Assembly: GCA_028290765.1 (NCBI GenBank)
Contig: JAQGJF010000274.1
Location: forward strand, 1 to 6,184
Length of the DNA: 6,184 nt
Reading direction: 5' to 3'
Source of the DNA: Tardiphaga sp.
Lineage (GTDB): Bacteria > Pseudomonadota > Alphaproteobacteria > Rhizobiales > Xanthobacteraceae
Under the pieces are notes generated by a model. It was not told the origin of the DNA, ran no database searches, and saw only the letters and a list, made by a program, of their open reading frames with translations. The position numbers and the translations under genes were made by a program. Each line of letters begins with the position of its first letter. Position 1 is the first letter of the stretch. Shown one piece after another: positions 1-6,107 of the stretch.

Positions 1-846
1 GCCACCGTGCCGGCCGAGGGCACCGCTATCGAGACCATCATCGGCATGATGGTCGGCCGCACCTTGAGCGACGAGCGCGTCGAAGGCGTCGCTCCGGCCG
101 GCGATATCGCGCTCGAGGTGCGCAACCTGAATTGCGGGCCGCTGGTGCGCGATGTCAGCTTTACCCTGCGAAAGGGCGAGATTCTCGGTTTTGCCGGGCT
201 GATGGGGGCCGGACGGACCGAGGTGGCTCGGGCGATTTTTGGCGCCGATTCGCGCCAATCGGGCGACATTCTCGTCCAGGGGCGGAAAGTGTCGATCCGC
301 ACGCCCCAACATGCCGTTGCCAACGGCATCGGTTACCTGTCCGAAGATCGCAAGCGCTTCGGGCTCGCTACCGGCATGGACGTCGAGGCCAACGTGGTGA
401 TGTCGAACCTTCCGAAATATCTTGCGATGAACTTCTTCCTGAGGAAGCGGGCGATCCGCGGCGCGACCAGCCGGTTCATCAGGCTACTGAACATCCGCAC
501 GCCTTCGCCGGTGCAACAGGTTCGCCTGCTCTCGGGTGGCAACCAGCAGAAGATCGTCGTCGCCAAGTGGCTCGATCGCGATTGCGATGTCCTGTTCTTC
601 GACGAGCCGACGCGCGGCATCGACATCGGCGCGAAAAGCGAAATCTACAAATTGCTGCGATCGCTCGCCGACCAGGGCAAGGCGATCGTCATGATCTCGT
701 CGGAGCTGCCGGAAGTCTTGCGGATGAGCGACCGGATCGTGGTGATGTGCGAAGGCCGTATCACCGGCGAACTCCTGCCGCATCAGGCGACGCAGGAACG
801 CATCATGCACTTGGCGACGCAACGTGAAACCTCGAAGGCAGCGTGA
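1..846 (+). CDS. Sugar ABC transporter ATP-binding protein, RbsA/XylG/MglA type (5' partial)
   Basis: This is the C-terminal 281 residues of a double-cassette ATPase that powers uptake of a monosaccharide at the inner membrane (CUT2 family). The reading frame is open from the first base, so the N-terminal cassette lies outside the window; whole proteins of this family are about 500 residues. Visible in order are the linker 'IIGMMVGR', the Walker A of the second cassette in its family-typical degenerate form GLMGAGRTE, '[14 protein letters not shown]', the signature LSGGNQQK, the Walker [15 protein letters not shown], and ISSELPE where other ABC ATPases carry the H-loop histidine. These are all normal for the second cassette of RbsA-like proteins. 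The stop is 3 bp before the permease start, so the two genes are co-transcribed and probably translationally coupled. The sugar cannot be read from the ATPase. Family assignment is very secure; calling it ribose-specific would be a guess. Confidence 0.96.
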   Translation, partial: ATVPAEGTAIETIIGMMVGRTLSDERVEGVAPAGDIALEVRNLNCGPLVRDVSFTLRKGEILGFAGLMGAGRTEVARAIFGADSRQSGDILVQGRKVSIRTPQHAVANGIGYLSEDRKRFGLATGMDVEANVVMSNLPKYLAMNFFLRKRAIRGATSRFIRLLNIRTPSPVQQVRLLSGGNQQKIVVAKWLDRDCDVLFFDEPTRGIDIGAKSEIYKLLRSLADQGKAIVMISSELPEVLRMSDRIVVMCEGRITGELLPHQATQERIMHLATQRETSKAA

Positions 847-849
847 ACC

Positions 850-1887
850 ATGGACAATCCGGGATTAGCCCAGAAAGACGGCCTCAAGGCGGGCGATTAC
901 GGATGGATTAGCGCGCTCAAGCGCCGGCTCTTGGGGCCCGCGGCGCTGCAGAAGCTGCTCGCTTTCGCAAGCCTCGTGCTGCTGCTGGTCTATTTCAGCT
1001 TCGCATCGCCCGCCTTCATGCAAACCGACAACATGATCAACATCTTGCAGGCCACGGCCGTGAACGGCGTGCTGGCGATTGCCTCGACCTTTGTGATCAT
1101 CACCGCCGGCATCGATCTGTCGGTCGGCACGTTGATGACGTTCTGTGCGGTCGTGGCAGGCGTGTTCCTGACCTATTGGGAGCTGCCGATGTGGACCGGC
1201 ATCGTTGCGGCGATCGCGGCCGGCGCGCTCTGCGGCAGCGTTTCCGGCACGCTGATCGCGAAAATGAAAATCCCGTCCTTCATCGCGACGCTCGGCATGA
1301 TGCTGGTGCTCAAGGGGCTGTCGCTGGTGGTCTCCGGCGGCAAGCCGATCTATTTCAGCAACACCGAGAATTTTTCGGTGATCTCGCAGGATTCCCTGCT
1401 CGGCTACGTGGTGCCCGGATTGCCGATCCCCAACGCGGCGCTGATCCTGTTCGTCATGGCGATCCTCGCCGCCGTCGTGCTCAACCGCACCTCGCTCGGT
1501 CGTTACACCTTCGCCATCGGCAGCAATGAGGAAGCGGTGCGCCTCTCCGGCGTCAATGTCGATCGCTGGAAGATCATCATCTACGGTCTCGGCGGCGCCA
1601 TCTGCGGCGTTGCCGGCCTTCTGCTCGCCTCGCGCATCAATTCCGCGCAGCCGGCGCTCGGCCAGGGCTACGAGCTCGACGCGATCGCCGCGGTGGTCAT
1701 CGGCGGCACGTCGTTGAGCGGCGGCACCGGAACGATTCTCGGCACGATCATCGGCGCCTTCATCATCAGCGTGCTGACCAACGGTTTGCGGATATTGTCG
1801 GTGGCGCAGGAGTGGCAATTCGTCGTCACCGGGCTCATCATCATCCTTGCGGTCTACGGCGACATGCTGCGCCGCAAGCGTGGATAA
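850..1887 (+). CDS. Sugar ABC transporter permease, RbsC-like (BPD_transp_2 family)
   Basis: This 345-residue inner-membrane permease forms the channel of a CUT2 sugar importer, probably as a homodimer with the upstream ATPase. A hydrophilic N-terminus of about 35 residues is followed by roughly eight to ten hydrophobic segments, the first around residues 38-58. Family hallmarks are GIDLSVGTLM after the second or third segment, IPSFIATLGM, the 'RINSAQPALGQGYELDAIAA' stretch and VVIGGTSLSGGTG near the C-terminal third, then 'NGLRILSV..EWQ'. Length is normal for the family (about 320-350). The ATG at 850 lies 3 bp after the ATPase stop; a modest Shine-Dalgarno GAAGG (834-838) sits 11 nt upstream, inside the preceding gene. 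The protein ends in a basic tail (MLRRKRG), as expected for a cytoplasmic C-terminus. Substrate specificity is not visible. Confidence 0.95.
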   Translation: MDNPGLAQKDGLKAGDYGWISALKRRLLGPAALQKLLAFASLVLLLVYFSFASPAFMQTDNMINILQATAVNGVLAIASTFVIITAGIDLSVGTLMTFCAVVAGVFLTYWELPMWTGIVAAIAAGALCGSVSGTLIAKMKIPSFIATLGMMLVLKGLSLVVSGGKPIYFSNTENFSVISQDSLLGYVVPGLPIPNAALILFVMAILAAVVLNRTSLGRYTFAIGSNEEAVRLSGVNVDRWKIIIYGLGGAICGVAGLLLASRINSAQPALGQGYELDAIAAVVIGGTSLSGGTGTILGTIIGAFIISVLTNGLRILSVAQEWQFVVTGLIIILAVYGDMLRRKRG

Positions 1888-1940
1888 CCAATGGGAGGCC
1901 AGCTTCAGACAGGTCAACGGACTTCGACCTGAAGACCGCC

Positions 1941-1962
1941 GCCGCCCGCGGATCCGGGCGGC
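1941..1962 (+). promoter_or_regulatory. GC-rich intercistronic hairpin between permease and binding-protein genes
   Basis: GCCGCCCG (1941-1948) and CGGGCGGC (1955-1962) form a perfect 8-bp, all-G/C stem with a 6-nt loop. It lies in the 115-bp gap between the permease stop and the binding-protein start. The sequence after the stem is A-rich (aaacacaagaacaaat) with no T-run, so it does not look like an intrinsic terminator on the + strand. In binding-protein operons such hairpins often protect mRNA ends and let the binding protein accumulate above the membrane components; that role here is inference. Confidence 0.55.
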
Positions 1963-1990
1963 AAACACAAGAACAAATGTCAACTTGAGC

Positions 1991-1995
1991 GGAGG
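1991..1995 (+). promoter_or_regulatory. Ribosome binding site deciding the binding-protein start
   Basis: GGAGG is placed 7 nt before the ATG at 2003 and is followed directly by a good signal peptide. The same frame stays open upstream to 1847, inside the permease gene. This site is why 2003 is chosen over the longer start. Confidence 0.8.
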
Positions 1996-2002
1996 AAGTG
2001 CA

Positions 2003-2953
2003 ATGTTGAACAAGCAGCTCTTTGGCGTCGCGCTCGGCGCCCTGATATTGGCGGGAGTGGGTGGAGTATCCACGGGTGCCCGGGCCGACGATGTCTATAT
2101 TCCCCTCGTCTCCAAGGGGTTCCAGCACCAGTTCTGGCAGGCGGTGAAGCTCGGCGCCGAGCAGGCGGCGAAAACCGGCAACGTCAAGATCACCTTCGAA
2201 GGCCCGGAAACCGAGGCCATGGTCGACAAGCAGATCGACATGCTCTCGGCCGCGCTGGCGAAGAAGCCGCAAGCGCTCGGCTTTGCCGCTCTCGACTCCA
2301 AGGCGGCCATCCCGCTGCTGAAGAAGGCGGAGGCCGCGAAGATCCCGGTCATCGCCTTCGACTCGGGCGTCGACAGCGACATTCCGCTGACGACCTGCAC
2401 CACCGACAACCTCGCCGCCGCCGGCCTCGCGGCTGACAAGATGGCGGACCTGATCGGTGACGCCGGCGATGTCGCCGTGGTCGTGCATGATCAGACCAGC
2501 CGCACCGGCATCGACCGTCGTGACGGCTTCCTGAAGCAGATGAAAGACAAGCATCCGAAGATCAAGATCGTCAGCGTGCAGTATGGCGGCGGCGATCAGC
2601 TGAAATCGACGGAAATCACCAAGTCGATCCTCCAGGCCAATCCCAACCTGAAGGGCGTCTTTGGCGCCAACGAGGGCTCCGCGATCGGCGTGCTGAACGG
2701 CGTCAAGGAAATGAAGAAGAAGGTGGTGGTCATCGGCTATGATTCCGGCAAGCAGCAGAAGGCGGCGATAGCCTCGGGCGAGATGGCGGGCGCCATCACC
2801 CAGAACCCGATCGGCATCGGCGCCTGCACCGTCAATGCGGCGGTGAAGGCGTTGAAGGGTGAGAAGTTGCCGAAGGTCACGGACACCGGCTTCTACTGGT
2901 ACGACAAGTCCAACCTCACCGACCCGAAGATCGCGGCGGTCCTGTACGATTGA
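2003..2953 (+). CDS. Periplasmic sugar-binding protein of the ABC importer (Peripla_BP_4, RbsB-like)
   Basis: This 316-residue solute-binding protein captures the sugar in the periplasm and delivers it to the upstream permease. Residues 1-28 are a Sec signal peptide: MLNKQ, a hydrophobic core (LFGVALGALILAGVGG), then a cleavage site after ARA (Ala28) before DD. The mature part has the two-lobe type I fold. Strand 1 carries 'IPLVSKGFQHQFWQAV', whose Phe44-Trp45 take the place of the stacking aromatics of the RbsB 'NPFF' motif. Asn223 (GANEG), Asp247 (GYDSG) and Gln267 (TQNP) match the C-lobe sugar-binding Asn/Asp/Gln positions of RbsB by motif alignment. There is no lipobox, so it should be soluble. 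The start at 2003 is supported by GGAGG 7 nt upstream. It is the last gene of the importer operon, separated from the permease by a hairpin-bearing gap. The sugar is unknown. Confidence 0.95.
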   Translation: MLNKQLFGVALGALILAGVGGVSTGARADDVYIPLVSKGFQHQFWQAVKLGAEQAAKTGNVKITFEGPETEAMVDKQIDMLSAALAKKPQALGFAALDSKAAIPLLKKAEAAKIPVIAFDSGVDSDIPLTTCTTDNLAAAGLAADKMADLIGDAGDVAVVVHDQTSRTGIDRRDGFLKQMKDKHPKIKIVSVQYGGGDQLKSTEITKSILQANPNLKGVFGANEGSAIGVLNGVKEMKKKVVVIGYDSGKQQKAAIASGEMAGAITQNPIGIGACTVNAAVKALKGEKLPKVTDTGFYWYDKSNLTDPKIAAVLYD

Positions 2954-3224
2954 GACCGGTTCGGAGCCCGGCGGTTTGCGGTTTAGGTTAAATCGGCGTC
3001 ACCGGCTCCGTCATTGCGAGCCAACGGGTCGCGCGAATGCGCGCCCGATGACAGGCTCCGCGAAGCAATCCAGGGCCGCAAGCAAGGTCTGGATTGCTTC
3101 GTCGCGTCGCTCCTCGCTCTGGCGGAGGCGGCGGAACTCCAGGGAAATCGCGACGCGTCCTCCGCATCCGCATCGCTGTTGAAGGTCCGGCGTTTGCCGA
3201 TCGGTCTTCCGCACGCGATATCGA
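2954..3224. other. Intergenic region between sugar importer and MarR remnant
   Basis: This 271-bp stretch holds no credible gene. It contains the palindromic repeat described separately (about 3009-3117). The remaining parts (2954-3008 and 3118-3224) show no recognisable gene or strong promoter. A weak imperfect hairpin, CGGTCTT (3202-3208) with AAGACCG (3227-3233), spans the stop of the MarR remnant but has a long loop and no T-run. Confidence 0.6.
3009..3117. repeat. Palindromic intergenic repeat of Bradyrhizobiaceae type
   Basis: A nested palindrome occupies the gap after the sugar importer. The core is a perfect 13-bp inverted repeat, CGAAGCAATCCAG (3061-3073) and CTGGATTGCTTCG (3089-3101), with a 15-nt spacer. 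The outer arms GCGAG (3016-3020) and CTCGC (3113-3117) also pair. The left arm holds its own small hairpin, GCGCG-AATG-CGCGC (3031-3044). From memory, sequences of this build (cgtcattgcgag ... gaagcaatccag ... ctggattgcttc ... ctcgcaatgacg) are scattered between genes in Bradyrhizobium and Rhodopseudomonas. Here the outermost right end, expected to read about 'aatgacg', is changed to 'tctggcg', so the copy is degenerate at one end. The short open frames across it are artefacts of GC-rich sequence. It may also slow or stop transcription leaving the importer operon. Copy number cannot be judged from one window. Confidence 0.72.
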
Positions 3225-3653
3225 TCAAGACCGGCGTGGAGCAGACTTCCGCTTTGGTTTCAGAGAGGCCTTTGCAGCCTCGATTTCGGGTTCTATCGAT
3301 CCCAAGCGCTCATAGATTTCCCGGAAGACGGTTTTGAGGCGAGTTATCTCGCTCTCTGAATAGCTGGATACAGCCACCTCTTCAAAATGAACGGCGATGG
3401 GCATCAATTCCTCGACAAGGGATTTGCCCTTTGACGTCAGATTGATCGCAACGGTTCGTCCATTGTCTTCGAGACGGCTGCGCGTGACCAAACCCTTGCG
3501 CTTCATCTCACCGACAAGGCGTGACAACGTCGAAATCTCCGTGGTTGTCACCATGGCGAGGTCGCTCAGCCGCTGATCGCCGTTTTCCCGCAGAGCAGCC
3601 AAGCCGGCGGCGTATCCGGTTCCGCACGACGGACCGGTCGGCGAAATACTCAA
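3225..3653 (-). pseudogene. N-terminally truncated MarR-family transcriptional regulator
   Basis: The open frame runs from a TTG at 3653 to a TGA at 3225 (142 residues), but only about 3602 down to 3225 resembles MarR. That part has the winged helix-turn-helix: [16 protein letters not shown], then the recognition helix region TTTEISTLSRLVGEMKRKGL, the wing 'RSRLEDNGRTVAINLT' and 'SKGKSL', followed by the C-terminal dimerisation helix and a Lys/Arg-rich tail. The first 18 or so codons read antisense through the neighbouring dioxygenase fragment and do not look like MarR. The usual first one or two helices, about 40 residues that contribute to the dimer interface, are missing, and no Shine-Dalgarno precedes the TTG. 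MarR proteins often control a divergently transcribed catabolic gene, which fits the dioxygenase remnant next door. Possibly still translated as a short DNA-binding protein, but decay is the simpler reading. Confidence 0.78.
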
Positions 3654-3948
3654 GGCCCAGGGTCGTCATCCGTGGCGGCCGGCGCACGTCCATTTCATGA
3701 TCAGCGCGCCCGGATGCGAGCAACTCGTGACGCATCCATTCGTAGCAGGGGATCAGTACCTGGACTCGGACGTGGTGTTTGGCGTTAAGGATAGTCTGAT
3801 TTGCGAATTCAAGCATCTGCCGGCCGGCTCTGCAGTGGCCGGCCGGAAGGTCGATCGGCCCTGCCACCACTTGGATCACGATTTTACGTTGAAGGTGCAG
3901 GTAGCCGAATTCCACGATCGGAATATTCTCGTGGGCCAGCATCCGTAA
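3601..3948 (+). pseudogene. C-terminal fragment of an intradiol ring-cleavage dioxygenase (hydroxyquinol/catechol 1,2-dioxygenase type)
   Basis: Read in the frame ending at TAA 3946-3948, about 100 codons match the end of intradiol dioxygenases, non-haem Fe(III) enzymes that open hydroxyquinol or catechol rings between the two hydroxyls. Recognisable pieces are '[10 protein letters not shown]', [18 protein letters not shown], '[20 protein letters not shown]', VKDSL and 'LDHDFTLK'. The Tyr of YPVP and the two His of AHVHF fit the last Tyr and the His-x-His iron ligands of the family. The first ligand Tyr and the whole N-terminal and linker domains (around two thirds of a 280-300 residue protein) are absent. 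Upstream in this frame the homology stops at about 3601 and a TGA occurs at 3574-3576. The first in-frame ATG is 3697, inside the motif region, so no functional enzyme can be made. The last 15 or so codons probably run into the folD remnant. The hydroxyquinol subtype is a motif impression only. Confidence 0.82.
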
Positions 3949-4164
3949 CACTCCTTAAGGGGAGCAAGACGGAGTCGCCCGAGATCCATCCCTCCGATAT
4001 TGGTCGGATGAAATCTGTCGACGTCCTTGTGCGGCAGTACCGACGATGATCATGACCAGACAAGGCTCAATCGCCTGATCTCGCAGTAGCTCTTCCGCCC
4101 GCTGCCTGATTCGGAGGCCCTTGCCGCGCGCGATCTCGCGTTCGTCGATGATTCCAGCGGTCAT
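3912..4164 (-). pseudogene. folD: Degenerate folD (methylene-tetrahydrofolate dehydrogenase/cyclohydrolase) remnant
   Basis: FolD interconverts methylene-, methenyl- and formyl-tetrahydrofolate in the cytoplasm. Three pieces of it survive on the - strand, in the right order. From ATG 4164 to about 4039 the frame gives the N-terminus: 'MTAGIIDEREIA', then EELLRDQAIEP and 'IIVG'. From about 4034 to 3960, in another frame, it gives HKDVDRFHPTNIG followed by a run ending in LAP, matching the conserved KDVDGFHPxNxG block that lies some 80 residues further on in intact FolD. After TAA 3957-3955, back in the first frame, '[13 protein letters not shown]' (3954-3916) matches the stretch following the CTP motif. 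So there is a large internal deletion, a frame change, a small loss at the CTP motif, and truncation before the Rossmann 'GRS..VG' segment. The remnant abuts the 3' end of the dioxygenase piece. Assignment rests on motif memory, not a search. Confidence 0.7.
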
Positions 4165-4344
4165 TCGGTTCGATCATTTTGAGTGGCAACGGGCCCGTAC
4201 GCACCGGCGGCCGAGACCGGTTCGATATCGCCGCCGTCCGGCTTGACTCTTAAACTCTATAGCTTTAGTTTTTTCCACTATAGGCTAAATACGGGGTCGA
4301 CAATGCTGTTGGACCTGCCGATGGCGGCTTTCCGGAGGGGTCGG
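4165..4344. promoter_or_regulatory. Divergent intergenic region with possible promoter/operator for the NitT/TauT operon
   Basis: The 180 bp between the folD remnant and the ABC ATPase include an AT-rich patch (about 4241-4290) that contrasts with the GC-rich surroundings. A -35-like TTGACT (4243-4248) stands 17 bp before a poor -10 candidate TAGTTT (4266-4271). The palindromic hexamer CTATAG occurs at 4257-4262 and again at 4278-4283, 21 bp start to start, within the similar blocks CTATAGCTTTAG and CTATAGGCTAAA. TTTAG (4264-4268) and CTAAA (4285-4289) also form an inverted pair. This layout fits a regulator site over a promoter, but the regulator is unknown and the promoter call is weak. Confidence 0.35.
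4334..4338 (+). promoter_or_regulatory. Ribosome binding site favouring the GTG start at 4345
   Basis: GGAGG (within GGAGGGG) lies 6 nt before GTG 4345. The earlier in-frame ATGs at 4303 and 4321 and the GTG at 4183 lack an equally good site, and starting at 4345 gives a protein of normal family length. Confidence 0.6.
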
Positions 4345-5172
4345 GTGAGCGACTTCCAATCGCGTCGAATTGGCGAGCTGGATACGAGCAGGTCCGCCGT
4401 CGGGGAAGCACCCCTGCTTTCGGTCGATCGCGTCACCCTGCAATACAAGACGTCGGAAGCGCTGGTCACCGCAACGCATCGGGTCTCTTTCCAGGTCTAT
4501 TCCGGCGACCGGTTTGTCCTGCTCGGGCCTTCGGGCTGCGGCAAGTCGAGCCTGCTCAAAAGCGTCGCGGGATTCATCCAGCCGGTCGAGGGCAGCATCA
4601 GCATCCACGGCGAGAGAGTTGTCGGTCCCGGCCTCGATCGCATGATGGTATTTCAGGATTTCGACCAGCTGCTGCCGTGGAAAACGGTGCTGCAAAACGT
4701 CATGTTCCCAATGCTGTCGAGCCGCAAATTCACGCGCGGCGACATGAAGCAGCGCGCGCTGGCGGCGGTCGCCAAGGTCGGCCTGACAAAATTTTCCGAC
4801 GTCTATCCCCATATGTTGTCGGGAGGCATGAAGCAGCGCGTCGCCATCGCCCGGGCCATGGTGATGGAGCCCGCCATCCTGTTGATGGATGAGCCGTTTG
4901 CGGCGCTGGATGCGCTGACGCGCCACAAGATGCAGGAAGAATTGCTGCGGCTGTGGGACGATACCGGCTTCACCATCCTGTTCGTCACCCACTCGATCGA
5001 AGAGGCCATCATCATCGGCTCGCGCATTCTGGTGCTGTCGCCACATCCCGGGCGGGTGAAGGCGGAACTGAACGCCCACCAATTCGGCCACGACCAGCAG
5101 GACGGTGCGCAGTTTATGGCGCTGAGCCGGCGCATTCATTCGATGCTGTTCGAGGAGGCGCATCATGGATGA
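4345..5172 (+). CDS. NitT/TauT-family ABC transporter ATP-binding protein (SsuB/TauB/NrtD-like)
   Basis: This 275-residue single-cassette ATPase drives an inner-membrane importer of the nitrate/sulfonate/taurine family. Numbered from the GTG at 4345, all catalytic motifs are present: Walker A GPSGCGKSS (61-69), Q-loop Gln104 in FQDFDQLLPW (the LLPW is typical of this family), signature LSGGMKQ (158-164), Walker B ILLMDEPFAALD with Asp182-Glu183, and H-loop His216 in FVTHSIEEA. A C-terminal segment after 'LSPHPGRVKAEL' is also usual for the family. The frame stays open back to 4183, but residues gained that way look like translated promoter DNA; GGAGG before 4345 decides the start, with ATG 4303 as the alternative (289 residues). 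The 3' end overlaps the permease by 8 bp, indicating translational coupling. Substrate could be an organic sulfonate, nitrate, a pyrimidine or an aromatic acid; the sequence does not say. Confidence 0.94.
   Translation: MSDFQSRRIGELDTSRSAVGEAPLLSVDRVTLQYKTSEALVTATHRVSFQVYSGDRFVLLGPSGCGKSSLLKSVAGFIQPVEGSISIHGERVVGPGLDRMMVFQDFDQLLPWKTVLQNVMFPMLSSRKFTRGDMKQRALAAVAKVGLTKFSDVYPHMLSGGMKQRVAIARAMVMEPAILLMDEPFAALDALTRHKMQEELLRLWDDTGFTILFVTHSIEEAIIIGSRILVLSPHPGRVKAELNAHQFGHDQQDGAQFMALSRRIHSMLFEEAHHG
5152..5158 (+). promoter_or_regulatory. Ribosome binding site of the NitT/TauT permease, inside the ATPase gene
   Basis: GAGGAGG lies within the last codons of the ATPase gene, 6 nt before the permease ATG at 5165. 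It is a near-ideal site and supports both the overlap and the chosen start. Confidence 0.75.
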
Positions 5173-6079
5173 TGCAAGCACGCCACGCCTCGATGGATCG
5201 CTACGGCGCAGGGCAACGCCTCCGATACGCCCGGAGTTCGAGAACAACACCAGCGATGAGCTGCAGGCCGGCGATCCGCAGGTGCCGCTGTCGTCCGTCG
5301 AAAAGCTCTTCAACATCACGGCGGTGCGCCGCTGCACCGTGCTCCTGGTGCTGATCGCGGTCTGGCAGGTCTACGCCGGCTACCTCGACAATCCGCTGAC
5401 CTTTCCGACGGTCGGCGCCACCTTCGCGGCCTTGTGGGATTCGCTGGTTCTTGGGCCGCTGCTGACGCGGGTCTGGAATTCAATCGCCGTGCTGCTGCTC
5501 GGCTATTCGATCGGGATCGTGCTGGCAACGATCCTTACGGCGCTGGCGGCGACCACCCGGATCGCCTCCGATCTACTGACGACCCTCACCGCCATGCTCA
5601 ATCCCTTGCCGGCGATCGCCTTGCTGCCGCTCGCTTTGCTGTGGTTCGGATTGGGAACCCCAAGCCTGGTTTTCGTGATCGTGCATTCGGTGTTGTGGCC
5701 GGTTGCGCTCAACACCTATTCCGGATTTCTCGCCGTTTCCGAAACCCAGCGGCTGGTCGGAAAAAATTACGACTTGCGCGGGTTTCGCTATGCGGCGCGG
5801 ATCCTGATTCCCGCGGCGTTTCCCTCGATCCTGGCGGGACTGAAGATCGGTTGGGCGTTTGCCTGGCGCACCTTGATTGCAGCCGAGCTGGTGTTCGGGG
5901 TCTCGTCCCGCTCCGGCGGCATCGGCTGGTTCATCTTCGAGAAGCGCAATCAGCTCGAGACCGATTACGTGTTCGCCGGGCTGATCTGTGTCGTCCTCAT
6001 CGGGCTGTTGATGGAGGGCGTTATCTTCCGCGCGATTGAGATCCGGACGGTTCGGAAATGGGGCATGCAGCGCTCCTGA
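5165..6079 (+). CDS. NitT/TauT-family ABC transporter permease (SsuC/TauC-like, BPD_transp_1)
   Basis: This 304-residue inner-membrane permease partners the overlapping ATPase. A hydrophilic, charged N-terminus of about 55 residues is longer than usual (family members are mostly 250-280). About six membrane segments follow, starting near 'CTVLLVLIAVWQVYAGYL'. The family sequence 'PLTFPTVGATFAALWDS' follows the first segment. 'LNPLPAIALLPLALLWFGLG' is the typical core helix pair, and the EAA-type cytoplasmic loop that docks on the ATPase is seen as YDLRGFRYAARILIPAAFPSIL (about 200-221, with Gly206 conserved) followed by LAGLKIGWAFAWR. 'SRSGGIGWFIFEKRNQLETDYVFA' is also typical. Start ATG 5165 has GAGGAGG 6 nt upstream and overlaps the ATPase end by 8 bp. 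No binding protein of this system is in the window. Substrate unknown. Confidence 0.94.
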   Translation: MDDASTPRLDGSLRRRATPPIRPEFENNTSDELQAGDPQVPLSSVEKLFNITAVRRCTVLLVLIAVWQVYAGYLDNPLTFPTVGATFAALWDSLVLGPLLTRVWNSIAVLLLGYSIGIVLATILTALAATTRIASDLLTTLTAMLNPLPAIALLPLALLWFGLGTPSLVFVIVHSVLWPVALNTYSGFLAVSETQRLVGKNYDLRGFRYAARILIPAAFPSILAGLKIGWAFAWRTLIAAELVFGVSSRSGGIGWFIFEKRNQLETDYVFAGLICVVLIGLLMEGVIFRAIEIRTVRKWGMQRS

Positions 6080-6107
6080 TGCAGTATCACACAAGGAACA
6101 GTTGGAA

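Noticed and set aside
1847..2002. Longer start for the sugar-binding protein
   Set aside because: It would overlap the permease end and put 52 hydrophilic, Arg-rich residues before a good signal peptide; GGAGG favours 2003.
865..2073. A 402-codon open frame on the - strand across the sugar permease
   Set aside because: It is a shadow of the + strand gene in high-GC DNA: rich in Arg, Asp, His and Gln, with no domain or start signal, while the + strand frame is a clear permease.
3202..3233. Possible terminator hairpin (CGGTCTT / AAGACCG) at the end of the MarR remnant
   Set aside because: Only 7 bp of stem with an 18-nt loop, no T-run, and it overlaps the stop codon; too weak to call.
3014..3337. 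Short open frames across the intergenic palindrome on both strands
   Set aside because: They run through a non-coding repeat and into the MarR remnant, with no start signal or recognisable protein.
3697..3948. An 83-codon small gene on the + strand
   Set aside because: Its sequence is the tail of an intradiol dioxygenase, and the homology continues upstream of its ATG to 3601, so it is part of a gene fragment rather than a small protein.
3508..3951. A 147-codon open frame on the - strand
   Set aside because: Only its first dozen residues look meaningful, and they belong to the folD remnant; the rest reads antisense through the dioxygenase and out of frame through MarR.
4285..5337. A 350-codon open frame on the - strand across the NitT/TauT ATPase
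   Set aside because: The + strand carries every ABC motif in order; the antisense frame has low-complexity Arg/His/Asp-rich composition typical of a shadow.
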